A DNA stretch of 64,000 bases from CAZWSX01 sp964636985 (GCA_964636985.1 CAZWSX010000002.1:310001-374000), one strand, 5' to 3'; counted from the first letter of the stretch, positions 1-9,361 are shown. Numbers and translations: made by a program. The notes: generated by a model from the letters alone, not told the origin.

Positions 1-41
1 CGTGACGACGAGACATTGCAAAGTGGCCATGATCGATTTCC

Positions 42-135
42 GTAGCCGCGTTCACCAGAACGCGGACAGTGCGGTATTTGTTTTTGTTTGTCGTAGCTTA
101 CGGACGGGCCTCCGCACTCTGGCGAGATGCGGCTA
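42..135. repeat. Intergenic inverted-repeat element, family A copy 1
   Basis: The element starts with GTAGCCGC and ends with GCGGCTA. It carries a hairpin at each end: CCGCGTTC-acca-GAACGCGG on the left and CCGCACTC-tggc-GAGATGCGG on the right (one extra base in the right arm). It lies just downstream of atpD. Related copies are at 24601-24707 and 37796-37871. The paired terminal hairpins suggest a REP/BIME-like or MITE-like element. The remaining bases up to the atpD stop hold nothing else I can identify. Confidence 0.75.
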
Positions 136-145
136 TGAAGAACAG

Positions 146-1600
146 CTACTTCGCCATTGCCTTGGCTTTGGCGTCGGCTTGTTCGACCGTGCCGACGTAC
201 ATGAAGGCTGCTTCCGGCAGGTGGTCCCACTTACCGTCGCAGATTTCTTCGAAGCTGCGGATCGTGTCTTCGATCTTGGTGTATTCACCGGGGATGTTGA
301 TGAACACTTCGGCGACGTAAAACGGCTGCGACAGGAAGCGTTCGATCCGGCGAGCGCGGTGCACCACCAATTTGTCTTCTTCGCTCAGTTCTTCGACGCC
401 CAGAATCGCGATGATGTCTTGCAGTTCGCGGTAACGTTGCAGCATCTGTTGGACGCGGCGGGCACAATCGTAATGGCGTTGACCCACGTATTGCGGGTCC
501 AAAATGCGGCTCGACGAAGCGAGCGGGTCGATAGCGGGATAGATACCCTTTTCCGAGATCGAACGCTCGAGGTAAATGAACGCGTCGAGCTGGCCGAACG
601 CGGTCGCAGGAGCAGGGTCGGTCGGGTCGTCAGCAGGTACGTACACGGCTTGCACCGACGTAATAGCACCGTTCTTGGTCGACGTGATGCGTTCTTGGAG
701 GGCACCCATCTCGGTGGCGAGCGTTGGTTGGTAACCCACGGCCGAAGGCATCCGGCCCAGCAGAGCCGACACTTCCGAACCCGCTTGCGAAAAGCGGAAG
801 ATGTTGTCGACGAACAGCAGCGTGTCTTTACCCGTGCTGTCGCGGAAGTATTCGGCCATCGTGAGGGCCGACAGCGCGACGCGGAGACGCGAGCCAGGCG
901 GCTCGTTCATCTGGCCGAACACCATGCAGCAGCGGTCGAGCACGCTACCAGCATCGGCGCCCGAACCCATTTTCGTCTCACCCATTTCGATCCAGAGGTC
1001 GGTCCCTTCGCGAGTCCGCTCGCCCACGCCGGCGAACACTGAGTAACCACCGTGTTCCTTGGCCACGCGAGTGATGAGCTCGGTGAGAATAACCGTCTTG
1101 CCCAGACCGGCACCGCCGAACAAACCGGCTTTACCACCGCGGACGAACGGCGTCAGCAAGTCGACCACTTTGATCCCGGTGACGAACAACTCGGTGCTCG
1201 TCTTCAAATCTTCGAGCGCCGGAGCGTCGCGATGGATCGGCATCGTCTGCTTCGTGGCGACCGGACCGGCGCCATCGATCGGCTTACCGAGCAAGTTGAA
1301 GACGCGGCCAAGTGTTTCGATTCCGACGGGAACCGACAAAGGCGCGCCGGTATCGACGACGTCGGCACCACGCATCAAACCATCGGTGCTACCCAGGGCG
1401 ACGCAGCGAACGCGGCCGCCACCCAAGTGTTGTTCCACTTCGCCCGTGAGGTCGAGTTCGACCCCCTTCTTCGACGAGTTGATGGTGACGGCGTTGTAGA
1501 TCGCCGGCATCCGGTCTTCGGGGAATTGCACGTCGAACGTCGAGCCGATCACCTGCGTGATCTTCCCGATGGTGCCTTTGTTGGAGACTTTGTCGACCAT
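146..1600 (-). CDS. atpD: F1F0 ATP synthase subunit beta
   Basis: This is the catalytic F1 subunit, which makes ATP from ADP and phosphate as gamma rotates. The 484-residue product has the normal family length. The Walker A loop reads GGAGLGKT (Leu where most have Val), followed by the GERTREG region, the Walker B LLFVDNIFRF and the DELSEED-equivalent ELSEEDK. It is the last ATP synthase gene visible in a minus-strand operon; the epsilon gene (atpC), which normally follows, would lie beyond the left edge. Identification is secure from full-length conservation and operon position. Confidence 0.98.
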   Translation of the reverse strand: MVDKVSNKGTIGKITQVIGSTFDVQFPEDRMPAIYNAVTINSSKKGVELDLTGEVEQHLGGGRVRCVALGSTDGLMRGADVVDTGAPLSVPVGIETLGRVFNLLGKPIDGAGPVATKQTMPIHRDAPALEDLKTSTELFVTGIKVVDLLTPFVRGGKAGLFGGAGLGKTVILTELITRVAKEHGGYSVFAGVGERTREGTDLWIEMGETKMGSGADAGSVLDRCCMVFGQMNEPPGSRLRVALSALTMAEYFRDSTGKDTLLFVDNIFRFSQAGSEVSALLGRMPSAVGYQPTLATEMGALQERITSTKNGAITSVQAVYVPADDPTDPAPATAFGQLDAFIYLERSISEKGIYPAIDPLASSSRILDPQYVGQRHYDCARRVQQMLQRYRELQDIIAILGVEELSEEDKLVVHRARRIERFLSQPFYVAEVFINIPGEYTKIEDTIRSFEEICDGKWDHLPEAAFMYVGTVEQADAKAKAMAK

Positions 1601-1669
1601 GATGAACCTGCTGTGCGGCTATGTCTTGAAAGACTGTGCGAAAAAAGTTATTGATTTGCTAGTTGTTCT

Positions 1670-1700
1670 GTAGGACGGACAATCCTGTCCGTCTGAAGTG
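1670..1700. repeat. Intergenic hairpin, family B half-copy
   Basis: The sequence GTAGGACGGACAATCCTGTC continues into CGTCTGAAGTG, and GACGGACA...TGTCCGTC forms a hairpin. It lies in the gap between atpG and atpD. It is related to the repeats at 11597-11622, 18380-18497 and 20545-20684. It could affect atpG-atpD mRNA stability, but that is inference. Confidence 0.6.
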
Positions 1701-1715
1701 TGATAGCTCTCAGCG

Positions 1716-2636
1716 TTACTTCTTCAGAGCTTCCACACCGCCAATGATTTCCATGATTTCGCCCGTGATCTGCGATTGGCGGGCGCGGTTGTAAGCGATC
1801 GAAAGTTCTTTGATCATCTCCGAGGCGTTCTCAGTGGCGCTCTTCATCGACGTCATCCGCGCGATTTGCTCGCTCACGGCGGCGTCGAGAAAGCACTTGA
1901 AGAGCTTTACTTTGAAGCTCATCGGCACGACTTCTTCCAAGATGCTCTCGGCCGAGGGGAAGAATTCGTACTGGGTTTCACCCTTGGTCGGAAGTCCGCC
2001 CTCGCCTGGCTTCTTAGGGGCGGCACCACTCTTGGGCGAATCTTCTACATCGAGCGCGCCCAGTGGCAGCAAAGTTTCGACAACTGCCTGCTGTTTGGCA
2101 ATGCTGATGAACTTGGTGTAGACGACGTCGAGCCGGTCGATCTCGCCTGCGATGTAGGCATCGAGAAAACCTTGGGCGATTGGTTCGACCTCGGTGAACT
2201 TGGGTTGATCGTCGAACTGGGTGTAGGTGGCCGCGGGCTCGATCTTGCGGAAGCGGAAGCCCGAGATGCCCCGCTTGCCGCTCACTTCGAGCCGCAACTT
2301 CTTCCACTTGCCCATCAACTCTTCGCGGCGAGCAAAGCCCATCCGAATGATGGTGCCGTTGTAACCGCCGCACAATCCACGATTGGCCGTGAGGACCAGC
2401 AGCACGCCGTTCTTCTCTTCCGGATGCGGAACGAGGAGCGGGTGACTCACCTTCAAACCAGCACGGGCCAAGTCGCCAACGACGCCGCTGATCCGCTTGG
2501 TGTAGGCCGTGGCGGCTGCGGCACGGTCCATCGCTTTCTTGAAGCGGGCCGTCGCGATCAATTCCATCGTCCGCGTGATCTTGCGGATGTTGCGAATCGA
2601 CTTGCGGCGTTTATCGAGGGCGCGGGCTTTAGCCAT
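1716..2636 (-). CDS. atpG: F1F0 ATP synthase subunit gamma
   Basis: This is the central-stalk rotor of F1. The 306-residue product begins MAKARALDKRRKSIRNIRKI, the conserved N-terminal helix, and ends with the paired C-terminal helix (AYNRARQSQITGEIMEIIGG). The middle contains the conserved LTANRGLCGGYN segment. An insertion around residues 195-225 (Pro/Gly-rich) makes it slightly longer than the E. coli protein. It sits between atpA and atpD, in normal operon order. Confidence 0.97.
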   Translation of the reverse strand: MAKARALDKRRKSIRNIRKITRTMELIATARFKKAMDRAAAATAYTKRISGVVGDLARAGLKVSHPLLVPHPEEKNGVLLVLTANRGLCGGYNGTIIRMGFARREELMGKWKKLRLEVSGKRGISGFRFRKIEPAATYTQFDDQPKFTEVEPIAQGFLDAYIAGEIDRLDVVYTKFISIAKQQAVVETLLPLGALDVEDSPKSGAAPKKPGEGGLPTKGETQYEFFPSAESILEEVVPMSFKVKLFKCFLDAAVSEQIARMTSMKSATENASEMIKELSIAYNRARQSQITGEIMEIIGGVEALKK

Positions 2637-2693
2637 GACACTTCACGAGGCTGTTATTTGCAACGCAGTGATTTGAATGAACGAGCGACGCTA

Positions 2694-4205
2694 TTACTTG
2701 AACGACTTGTTGAACGTCGTCAGGGCTTCTTCGATTTCTTTGATGATCTCGGGCGTGAGTTCCTTCTTCTCCGACAGGTTGGCGCGAACTTGTGCGCGTT
2801 GCTGACGGAGGTAGGCCAGGAACTCCTTCTCCCAACGTTGTACTTGCTTGGGGTGAATCGAGTTCAAGAAGCCTTTGTTCCCGGCGTAGATCACGATGAT
2901 CTGATCGACCACGTCGAGCGGGCTATAGGCGGGTTGCTTGAGCAACTCGACCATCCGGTAACCGCGATCAAGCATCGCTTGCGTTGCGGGATCGACGTCA
3001 GTACCGAGCTGAGCGAAAGCTTCAAGTTCGCGGAATTGAGCGAGAGCCAATCGCAAACCACCGGCCACTTCCTTGTGCTTCATGGCCTTGATCTGAGCGG
3101 CACCACCTACGCGGGACACCGAGATACCGACGTTCATCGCAGGGCGGATACCCTTGAAGAACAAGTCAGGCTGCAGGTAGATCTGCCCGTCGGTGATCGA
3201 AATCACGTTGGTTGGGATGTAGGCCGACACTTCGCCTTCGAGCGTTTCGATGATCGGCAGCGACGTCAGCGAGCCGCCACCCAACTCCTTCGAGAGCTTG
3301 GCCGAGCGTTCGAGCAAACGGCTGTGGCAGTAGAACACGTCACCAGGGAAGGCTTCGCGACCCGGCGGACGACGCATCAGCAGCGACAACTGGCGATAGG
3401 CCGAAGCTTGCTTCGACAAGTCGTCGTACACGATGAGCGCGTGTTGGCCGTTGTACGTGAAGTACTCGGCCATCGCTGTACCGGCGTACGGGGCGACGTA
3501 TTGCAGCGGAGCAGGCGAGCTGGCACCCGACACGATCACGGTCGTGTAGGCCATGGCGCCGTGTTCTTCGAGCGTCCGAATCACGTTGGCGATCGTGCTG
3601 TCCTTTTGGCCGACGGCCACGTAGAAGCACTTCACGCCGGTCGTTTTTTGATTGATGATCGTGTCGATGGCGATCGTGGTCTTACCGGTCTTGCGGTCGC
3701 CGATGATCAGTTCGCGTTGGCCGCGTCCGATCGGCGTCATCGCGTCGATGGCTTTGATGCCCGTTTGCAGCGGCTCTTTCACAGGCTGACGACCGGCCAC
3801 ACCGGGAGCCATGAACTCGACGGGGCGGGTTTCGCTTGAAACGACCGGGCCCTTGCCGTCGAGCGGATTTCCAAGAGGGTCGAGGACGCGACCGAGAACG
3901 CCTTCGCCAACGGGTACGCTGAGCAGCTTGCCGAGGGCTTTGACTTCGTCCCCTTCTTCGATGGAGAGGTAGTCACCCAGAATGATCACACCGACCGAGT
4001 TTTCTTCCAGGTTGAACGCCAGTCCTTGGACGCCGCCGGGGAACTCGACCATTTCGCCCGACATCACGCCTTGCAGGCCGTACACCCGGGCGATGCCGTC
4101 GCCGACTTCGAGCACGGTGCCTACTTCGCGAACATCAAGCTGGCTTTCGTAGCCGGAGATTTCCTGCTCGATGACCGACGCGATTTCGTCCGCATTAAAC
4201 TTCAT
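2694..4205 (-). CDS. atpA: F1F0 ATP synthase subunit alpha
   Basis: This is the non-catalytic nucleotide-binding subunit of the F1 hexamer. The 503 residues match the family length. The P-loop is GDRKTGKT, with Lys where many bacteria have Gln. Other landmarks are PIGRGQRELIIGDR, the ALIVYDDLSKQA Walker B region and SVSRVGGAAQ. It lies downstream of atpH and upstream of atpG on the minus strand, with a 66-bp gap to atpH and 57 bp to atpG. Confidence 0.98.
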   Translation of the reverse strand: MKFNADEIASVIEQEISGYESQLDVREVGTVLEVGDGIARVYGLQGVMSGEMVEFPGGVQGLAFNLEENSVGVIILGDYLSIEEGDEVKALGKLLSVPVGEGVLGRVLDPLGNPLDGKGPVVSSETRPVEFMAPGVAGRQPVKEPLQTGIKAIDAMTPIGRGQRELIIGDRKTGKTTIAIDTIINQKTTGVKCFYVAVGQKDSTIANVIRTLEEHGAMAYTTVIVSGASSPAPLQYVAPYAGTAMAEYFTYNGQHALIVYDDLSKQASAYRQLSLLMRRPPGREAFPGDVFYCHSRLLERSAKLSKELGGGSLTSLPIIETLEGEVSAYIPTNVISITDGQIYLQPDLFFKGIRPAMNVGISVSRVGGAAQIKAMKHKEVAGGLRLALAQFRELEAFAQLGTDVDPATQAMLDRGYRMVELLKQPAYSPLDVVDQIIVIYAGNKGFLNSIHPKQVQRWEKEFLAYLRQQRAQVRANLSEKKELTPEIIKEIEEALTTFNKSFK

Positions 4206-4271
4206 GGCGTATCTTCTTCACTAACAGTGACTAATTCGTTTTGTGTTGTGGAACGGTTATTTGCGGTTGCG

Positions 4272-4889
4272 TTACGTCGCGAATTGTTCGAGCGAGTTCC
4301 GGATGGCCGCTTGCGTATCTTTCAGTGTTTTTTCGCGGAGCAGTTCGAGCTTGCGGGAGACGCTGCCGTCGTACAGCGTATCGCCGACACGAACGACCAC
4401 GCCGCCCAACAGTTCCGAGTCGACTTTGCTCTTAAGTACGACGTCGCGGCCCAGCATCTCTTTGAGACGATCGGCAATGCGTTGGAGCAATTGATTGTTG
4501 ATCGGGGCAGCCGTGCGAACCTGCACTTCGACGCGACCACGCGATTCGTTGTAGAGCTTCTTGAAGGCGGCGGCCGTCTCGGCGATGGCGTCGAAGCGTC
4601 CGCGACGAGCAAAGACCTTGAGGAAGTTGAGCAGGATGTCGCTCATCTTTCCCTTGAAAGCGTTCTCCAGAATCCGCTCTTTGTCGGTGAAAGAAACTCG
4701 CGGCGACACGAGCGTTCCCATCAACCGGGGCAAACGGTCGAAAACGTCGACCTTGGCGCTTTCCAGTTCCTCGGCGACACGGTCAACTTGTCCGGCTTTG
4801 GTCGCGGCTTCAAGCAATGCCTTGGCGTAAACCGCGCCAACGGCTTCTTTGCCTGAATCGAAACTCGTGCCGCTATCAGCGTCGCTCAT
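4272..4889 (-). CDS. atpH: F1F0 ATP synthase subunit delta
   Basis: This peripheral-stalk protein joins the F1 head to the b subunits. The 205 residues are somewhat longer than the usual length of about 180, owing to a short N-terminal extension (MSDADSGTSFDSGKEA) before the conserved YAKALLEAA helix. The C-terminal part contains the typical VVRVGDTLYDGSVSRKLELL segment. Position between atpF and atpA is canonical. Confidence 0.95.
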   Translation of the reverse strand: MSDADSGTSFDSGKEAVGAVYAKALLEAATKAGQVDRVAEELESAKVDVFDRLPRLMGTLVSPRVSFTDKERILENAFKGKMSDILLNFLKVFARRGRFDAIAETAAAFKKLYNESRGRVEVQVRTAAPINNQLLQRIADRLKEMLGRDVVLKSKVDSELLGGVVVRVGDTLYDGSVSRKLELLREKTLKDTQAAIRNSLEQFAT

Positions 4890-4960
4890 AACCAGCCTAT
4901 CGAACTTCGAAATTCAACCACCACATAAACTCAGTTACAGTCCGCCTATCTTCAGTTCAC

Positions 4961-5746
4961 CTAGTTTTGGCGGAACTGGTTGAGCGATTCTTGAATCATC
5001 GCTTCGTGATCTTCGGGACGAACTTCGCGGCGAATCAGATTCCCCGCCAGGCTCACCGCCGTGTTGACGCTGCGCTGCGCGATTTCGGTGAGCGCCGCAT
5101 TCTTAGCCGCGCGAATCTCGGCGACCGCTCGGTCCTTCTCGGCTGTCGCTTGCGTTTGCGCGTCGGAGACAATCTTCGATGCCACGCCTTCGGCTTCGCG
5201 TCGTGCCTGGTTCACCACTTCGCGAGCTTCGTCAGCGGCACGTTGGAGCTTGCCTTCGTACAGCTTAAGTTGGGCGGCGGTCTCTTCCTGGTTTCGCTTC
5301 GCTTCGGCGATCATGTTGGCGATCGACGCCTCGCGGGCATCCAGGCCACTGGCGATCGGTCCCCAGGCGAATTTGCCGAGAATCAAGAGCACCAAGCCGA
5401 AAATCACCGCGCTTGCGACCGCCAACTGGAACCGCATCTCGGCCGGGCTCAGCAGGCCAGCCGAAGCATTGGCGTGCGAGAGGTCCGTGACGTCGTGGTG
5501 GGCCCCGCCGCCGTGGTCATCATGCGCTCCGTCCGAATGCGCCGCGTCGGACTTCTGTTCGGCCGCATCGTGCGTTGCCTCGGCTTTTTCAGCGTCCGCA
5601 GCAGGCGTCTCAGTACTGGGCTGTTCGGCGGCTGCTTCTGGAGCCTTGGCAGCATCATCCTGAGCGCGTGCAACGAGGACACCGCTTGCGAAGCAAACAA
5701 ATGCCGCGACGAGCGCGTAACGAACAAAATCAAAACCACGAGACAT
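4961..5746 (-). CDS. atpF: F0 ATP synthase subunit b with extended, signal-peptide-bearing N-terminus
   Basis: This is the peripheral stator stalk. At 261 residues it is about 100 longer than the usual b subunit. Residues 1-29 look like a signal peptide (ALVAAFVCFASGVLVARAQ). Residues 30-95 are an Ala/Glu/Asp-rich segment with a His-rich end (HSDGAHDDHGGGAHHD). A transmembrane helix follows (AVASAVIFGLVLLILGKFAW), then the usual long charged coiled coil ending near EAMIQESLNQFRQN. If the signal peptide is cleaved, the acidic and His-rich part would be periplasmic. Only one b-type gene is present, so this is probably a homodimeric stator. Confidence 0.93.
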   Translation of the reverse strand: MSRGFDFVRYALVAAFVCFASGVLVARAQDDAAKAPEAAAEQPSTETPAADAEKAEATHDAAEQKSDAAHSDGAHDDHGGGAHHDVTDLSHANASAGLLSPAEMRFQLAVASAVIFGLVLLILGKFAWGPIASGLDAREASIANMIAEAKRNQEETAAQLKLYEGKLQRAADEAREVVNQARREAEGVASKIVSDAQTQATAEKDRAVAEIRAAKNAALTEIAQRSVNTAVSLAGNLIRREVRPEDHEAMIQESLNQFRQN

Positions 5747-5796
5747 GACGTAGCGTCCTATGACAAGTCGCGCCAGCTAAAAATCGACCGACGAAA

Positions 5797-6090
5797 CTAG
5801 GTCCGGCTGCTCAGGATGAACAAGGCATAGAAGGTGAAACCTTCGATAAGGGCGGCGGCGATGATCATCGCGGTGTTGACCGAACCGGCAACTTCCGGTT
5901 GGCGAGCCATGCTCTCGTAGGCCGACGAGGCCAGCTTGCTGATGCCGAAGGCGGCGCCAATCACGGCGAGGCCGACGCCGACGCTAGCTGAGTTCAGAAT
6001 GTTGGTGCCTGGGGCTTGCGCGAAAGCTGGAACAGCGAACGCGGCGACAATCAACAGGGCGAACGAACCAATGCGAGCGATACGATTCAC
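5797..6090 (-). CDS. atpE: F0 ATP synthase subunit c (proteolipid)
   Basis: This forms the rotor ring. The 97 residues begin with a signal-like stretch (FALLIVAAFAVPAFAQA), followed by the two-helix hairpin. The loop between the helices carries MARQPE, and the ion-binding carboxylate is Glu in AALIEGFTFYAL. The Na+-type ligands (Gln in helix 1, Ser/Thr after the Glu) are absent, so proton coupling is inferred. The leader explains the extra length over the usual 70-80 residues. Confidence 0.95.
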   Translation of the reverse strand: MNRIARIGSFALLIVAAFAVPAFAQAPGTNILNSASVGVGLAVIGAAFGISKLASSAYESMARQPEVAGSVNTAMIIAAALIEGFTFYALFILSSRT

Positions 6091-6170
6091 GAACGAGTCT
6101 CCTCAAATCAAACGTGTTAAAAACGTGCAAATGGAACGAGTATTTCCTGGCGACTGGCCAGCGGATTCTC

Positions 6171-7700
6171 CTAGTGCTTGTGCACCGAGGCTCCAATGAA
6201 CAGTGCCGACAGAAACGTAAACAAGTAAGCCTGCAGGAAGGCGACAAACAGCTCCAGGAAGTTCAGCGCGGTGGTTCCCAAAATGGAAATCGCGGCCACG
6301 ACCCACCACAACCAACCGGTGCCAGCCTTATCGAGCGCCTGGTAATTCAAAATCCCTTCGGCACCAAAGGCCAAGCCCATGATCCCAAGAATCACCAAGT
6401 GGCCCGCGACCATATTGGCCAAAAGCCGGATCGAGAGCACCAAGTGCTTGATCAGCAAGCCGGCGATTTCGATGGCGAAGATCATCGGCTTGAGAACAAC
6501 AGCCAAAGGCAATGGCAAATCCATGCTGGGGATTTGATTCAGGAAGAACCCGACAAAACCCCACTTCATCATCCCGGCGATGACGACGGTTGCGAACGTA
6601 ATCATCGCCAGCGCGAACGTGACTGCGAACGAACCGGTTGGCCCGCCGAGCCACGGAATCAAACCGAACAAGTTGCAAGTGAGGACGAAGAAAAAGATCG
6701 TCCACAGCAGCGGCACAAAGCGATCTGCTTCCTCGTAGGGATTGTGATGGTGGCCGTGGCCATCTTTTTTGCCATGGCCATGGTCGTCGTGCGTGGTCTG
6801 TCCGTGACCCTCTTCGTGGTGGACACCGCTTTCATGGTGATCGGCCGCAGCAACCTTAGCCGGCGTGTGACCGTGATCGTCGCCATGGTCTTCGTGATGG
6901 CCGCCGATGGTCGGCCGGGCGATTTGATCGCGAATGAAAACCAAGAAGACTTCCAGGAAGTTCCACAAGCGGCCCTTAGGGGCCGAGCCGTCTTTGACCT
7001 TGCCTGCCAGCCAGCTGAAGACGACGAACAGGATGATCCCGATGACCGCCTCGACGATCATGATCTTCGAGATGGCGAACCCGGACTCGGCTTCGTACAA
7101 GTTTCTCAGCGAACCGAAGGGCTGTGGTTCGAGAACGATCTTGCCGCTCAAGTGGTTGTTATAGGCGGCGAGCTTGTTGGCGCTCCAAGTGATCGACTTG
7201 TCGTCGCGGAAGTCGTTGATGGCTTTCTTGTCGCCGGCGCTCGACTTGACCTTCGCCCAGGCCGTTTTGGCTTCGGACTTTTCCATCCAAGAAGCGAACC
7301 AGTAGCCAGGCGAGGCCTTTGCGGCGTCGGTGGCCAGATAGTCGTCGTACTTCTTGCCTTTGTTCTCGGGTAGTGCGATCCAAGCGTCGGCGTCGGTCTT
7401 GATCTTGACGGCTTGCTCTTCCAGGTAGATATCGATTGGCTTGGCGAAGTTGGCGTGATCGTTCCCTTCGTGTTGCCAATGTTCCCAATCGTGCTTGAGC
7501 GTGTCCTTCTCCGGCAGGCCGGCAGGCGACGCGGCGCTCAAGCCGGTGTAGACGCGATCGAATTCCCACGATTGGAATTGGTCGTCGTTCTTGATCCACA
7601 CATCGGGGAACTGCGCCTTGTCGGTGTTCGCGACCTTCCATAAGGCCGTTGGCACCTCGAAGTAGTAGCTGTCTTTGATGTGGAGGATTGGGTTCGACAT
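6171..7700 (-). CDS. atpB: F0 ATP synthase subunit a with long N-terminal extension and His-rich insert
   Basis: This is the stator channel subunit. The essential Arg is visible in LSIRLLANMVAGH, and the C-terminal five-helix core is standard. At 509 residues the protein is nearly twice the usual length. Residues 1-210 are a hydrophilic Lys/Asp/Trp-rich extension of no recognised family. After the first membrane helix (residues about 215-235) comes a histidine-rich insert at about 268-325 with many HH, HGH and HDDH clusters. The core then resumes at about 330. Both additions lie outside the ion channel. The gene is first among the core subunits after the two accessory genes. Confidence 0.95.
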   Translation of the reverse strand: MSNPILHIKDSYYFEVPTALWKVANTDKAQFPDVWIKNDDQFQSWEFDRVYTGLSAASPAGLPEKDTLKHDWEHWQHEGNDHANFAKPIDIYLEEQAVKIKTDADAWIALPENKGKKYDDYLATDAAKASPGYWFASWMEKSEAKTAWAKVKSSAGDKKAINDFRDDKSITWSANKLAAYNNHLSGKIVLEPQPFGSLRNLYEAESGFAISKIMIVEAVIGIILFVVFSWLAGKVKDGSAPKGRLWNFLEVFLVFIRDQIARPTIGGHHEDHGDDHGHTPAKVAAADHHESGVHHEEGHGQTTHDDHGHGKKDGHGHHHNPYEEADRFVPLLWTIFFFVLTCNLFGLIPWLGGPTGSFAVTFALAMITFATVVIAGMMKWGFVGFFLNQIPSMDLPLPLAVVLKPMIFAIEIAGLLIKHLVLSIRLLANMVAGHLVILGIMGLAFGAEGILNYQALDKAGTGWLWWVVAAISILGTTALNFLELFVAFLQAYLFTFLSALFIGASVHKH

Positions 7701-7736
7701 ATCTTCAATCGCCTGAAAGCACCGCTCCGGCGAGAG

Positions 7737-8264
7737 CTAGTTTTGGGTGGTCGCAAGGTGTGACGAGGAACCCTCGTCCCCTTGTTCACGCTTGGCTTTG
7801 TTGCCCGAGACTTTCCAATTTGTTAACTGGAACGCACGACGATACACGAGGCTGGTCTCGACCAAAAGGCCCACGAGATAAAGTCCGAGGATTTGCGTCA
7901 AAAAACCCGATTCCTCAACGCGGAACCAGGCTTCAAAAGCTTTGTCTGATTTGGCCATCATCAAGGCCATGATGGGGAGACCGAACCGGACCGCGCTGCC
8001 GACAAGAGTCGCGGCCAGAGCGTTCGGTCGCCCGGCGCCGATCCAGCCTACGACCAGGGCGGTCGTCATTCCGACGGCGACAATGCCCAAGGCAAAGAAG
8101 ATGGAGACCCGCGAATCGGGAACCTTGGCCGCAAGCCAGAATCCCCCCGCCGTTAGAGCCAGGCAGCTCAGCAGAATTGCCACGGCGTAAGCCAATCCTG
8201 TTCCATCGAGCGCAGGCGCAGGCGACGCTTCGTTCGCGGGCGTTCGCTGGGGAGAGGTTGTCAT
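7737..8264 (-). CDS. AtpI-like membrane protein of the ATP synthase operon
   Basis: The 175 residues have four predicted membrane helices (near 25-48, 54-78, 82-103 and 120-140) and polar tails. Sequence similarity to AtpI is weak by eye. The call rests on its place directly upstream of atpB and on the four-helix layout of AtpI/subunit I, an assembly factor that helps form the c-ring. It could instead be an unrelated small membrane protein. It lies 36 bp from atpB and is presumably co-transcribed. Confidence 0.65.
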   Translation of the reverse strand: MTTSPQRTPANEASPAPALDGTGLAYAVAILLSCLALTAGGFWLAAKVPDSRVSIFFALGIVAVGMTTALVVGWIGAGRPNALAATLVGSAVRFGLPIMALMMAKSDKAFEAWFRVEESGFLTQILGLYLVGLLVETSLVYRRAFQLTNWKVSGNKAKREQGDEGSSSHLATTQN

Positions 8265-8307
8265 CGCAGCACGTAAGTCGCGAGCGAGGTCGCTCGTGAG
8301 TCTGTCG

Positions 8308-8565
8308 TCAGTCCTTCAGGCCGGACGACTTGTCGTTAACGGAAGGGTTTTTATTGGACGGAGCGCGGGTCATCACGATCAGGTGATAGACACCGAGGGA
8401 GACGCCAAAAGCAAAACCCATTAGGGCCAAAAAACTAACGCCGAAATAACGGTCGCCATAGCTGCCGGCCACGCCAGGCAAAACCATTTCGATCGCTACG
8501 GCAAAAATGCGTGCCACCCAGGTCATGGCGACAGCCATCGGGTGAGGCGAGGGTTCTTGGGTCAT
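8308..8565 (-). CDS. AtpZ/AtpI-family putative F1F0 accessory subunit
   Basis: This is a small protein of 85 residues with two membrane helices (about residues 13-29 and 36-55), matching the two-helix AtpZ pattern seen at the head of many atp operons. I chose the ATG at 8565 (MTQEPSPHP) over the longer open frame because an AGGTGA ribosome-binding sequence sits just upstream. It would be the first gene of the operon. AtpZ with AtpI has been linked to Ca2+/Mg2+ transport or c-ring assembly in other bacteria; its function here is inferred. Confidence 0.7.
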   Translation of the reverse strand: MTQEPSPHPMAVAMTWVARIFAVAIEMVLPGVAGSYGDRYFGVSFLALMGFAFGVSLGVYHLIVMTRAPSNKNPSVNDKSSGLKD

Positions 8566-9361
8566 GGTGGTATCACCTGCAACCCAAAATGAGGTTGGCG
8601 GCACCGCCGAAGGGTCCGCCTGCCGCAATCACACGCCAGCCAATGGAATCGATTTTGCCGATGGCAGAGCCATACTCTATTTCTGGCTGAAAGGAGGGTC
8701 AACCGCCCGGTTGGGGGAAATTGTGATTTTTTTCCCAAAGTCGGTTTGGGGCGAAAAAGAACGCGTTTTTTGGCACTTTTCGCCTCGTGCGAGGCGTTTC
8801 AGAGTGAGCTGCCGGGGGCCGGAAGATGTGCTGTGACTTGTGGTCCATTGGGGCGGTGGAATAACGGCTGCGAAGCTCGTTGTGACGATTATCGCAAGGT
8901 TTGGCGCCGGACTTGCTTGCAGTGATGATTTGTTCAGTGGGAGCGGATCGTCCCGAAGGTTGCCATATACATATTCTAATGCTGAAATGAGCTCCCTTAT
9001 TAGGTTGGTGATGCATGCAATCATTGCGTTTTTCTGGCTTTTTGACTATATTGATGGTCTGCGCGTGAACCAAGATGTTTCATCGCAGAACCCCACCCTT
9101 TCGTTCGCTAAGGACAAGATGTCGGTAGCGAATTAGAAATGGGCGAATTGGCCATTACCTGCGTATGGACACGCGAAGTGGATGGTTTCGCCCGTTAGGG
9201 GCATTGTCAGCAGCTTTGGGTTGGACGAGTGCCTGGCGCTACGAGCGCTTGGCGCCACCAGCGCTCAGCCTGCCAAGGACGGCCCCGCCTCCCACCTAAT
9301 CCTACTACTTGCGTCCCGCGTCCGATTGCGATGCAGGACTGGCCCGCCTGGAGGGTCTGAT
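8566..9361. other. Long divergent intergenic region, no gene supported
   Basis: This stretch separates the start of the atp operon (minus) from the DUF4912 gene (plus), so it should contain both promoters. It is visibly richer in A and T than its surroundings around 8880-9100. An open frame at 8840-9136 has no recognisable domain and no convincing ribosome-binding site. Short GGCGC/AGCGCT inverted motifs occur at about 9236-9270. I see no confident promoter boxes. Confidence 0.5.

Noticed and set aside
1776..3839. Long plus-strand open frame opposite atpG and atpA
   Set aside because: It is a codon-bias shadow spanning two real genes and the gap between them.
8840..9136. Open frame of 98 codons in the atp/DUF4912 divergent region
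   Set aside because: It has no ribosome-binding site or recognisable domain, and it lies in AT-richer intergenic sequence.
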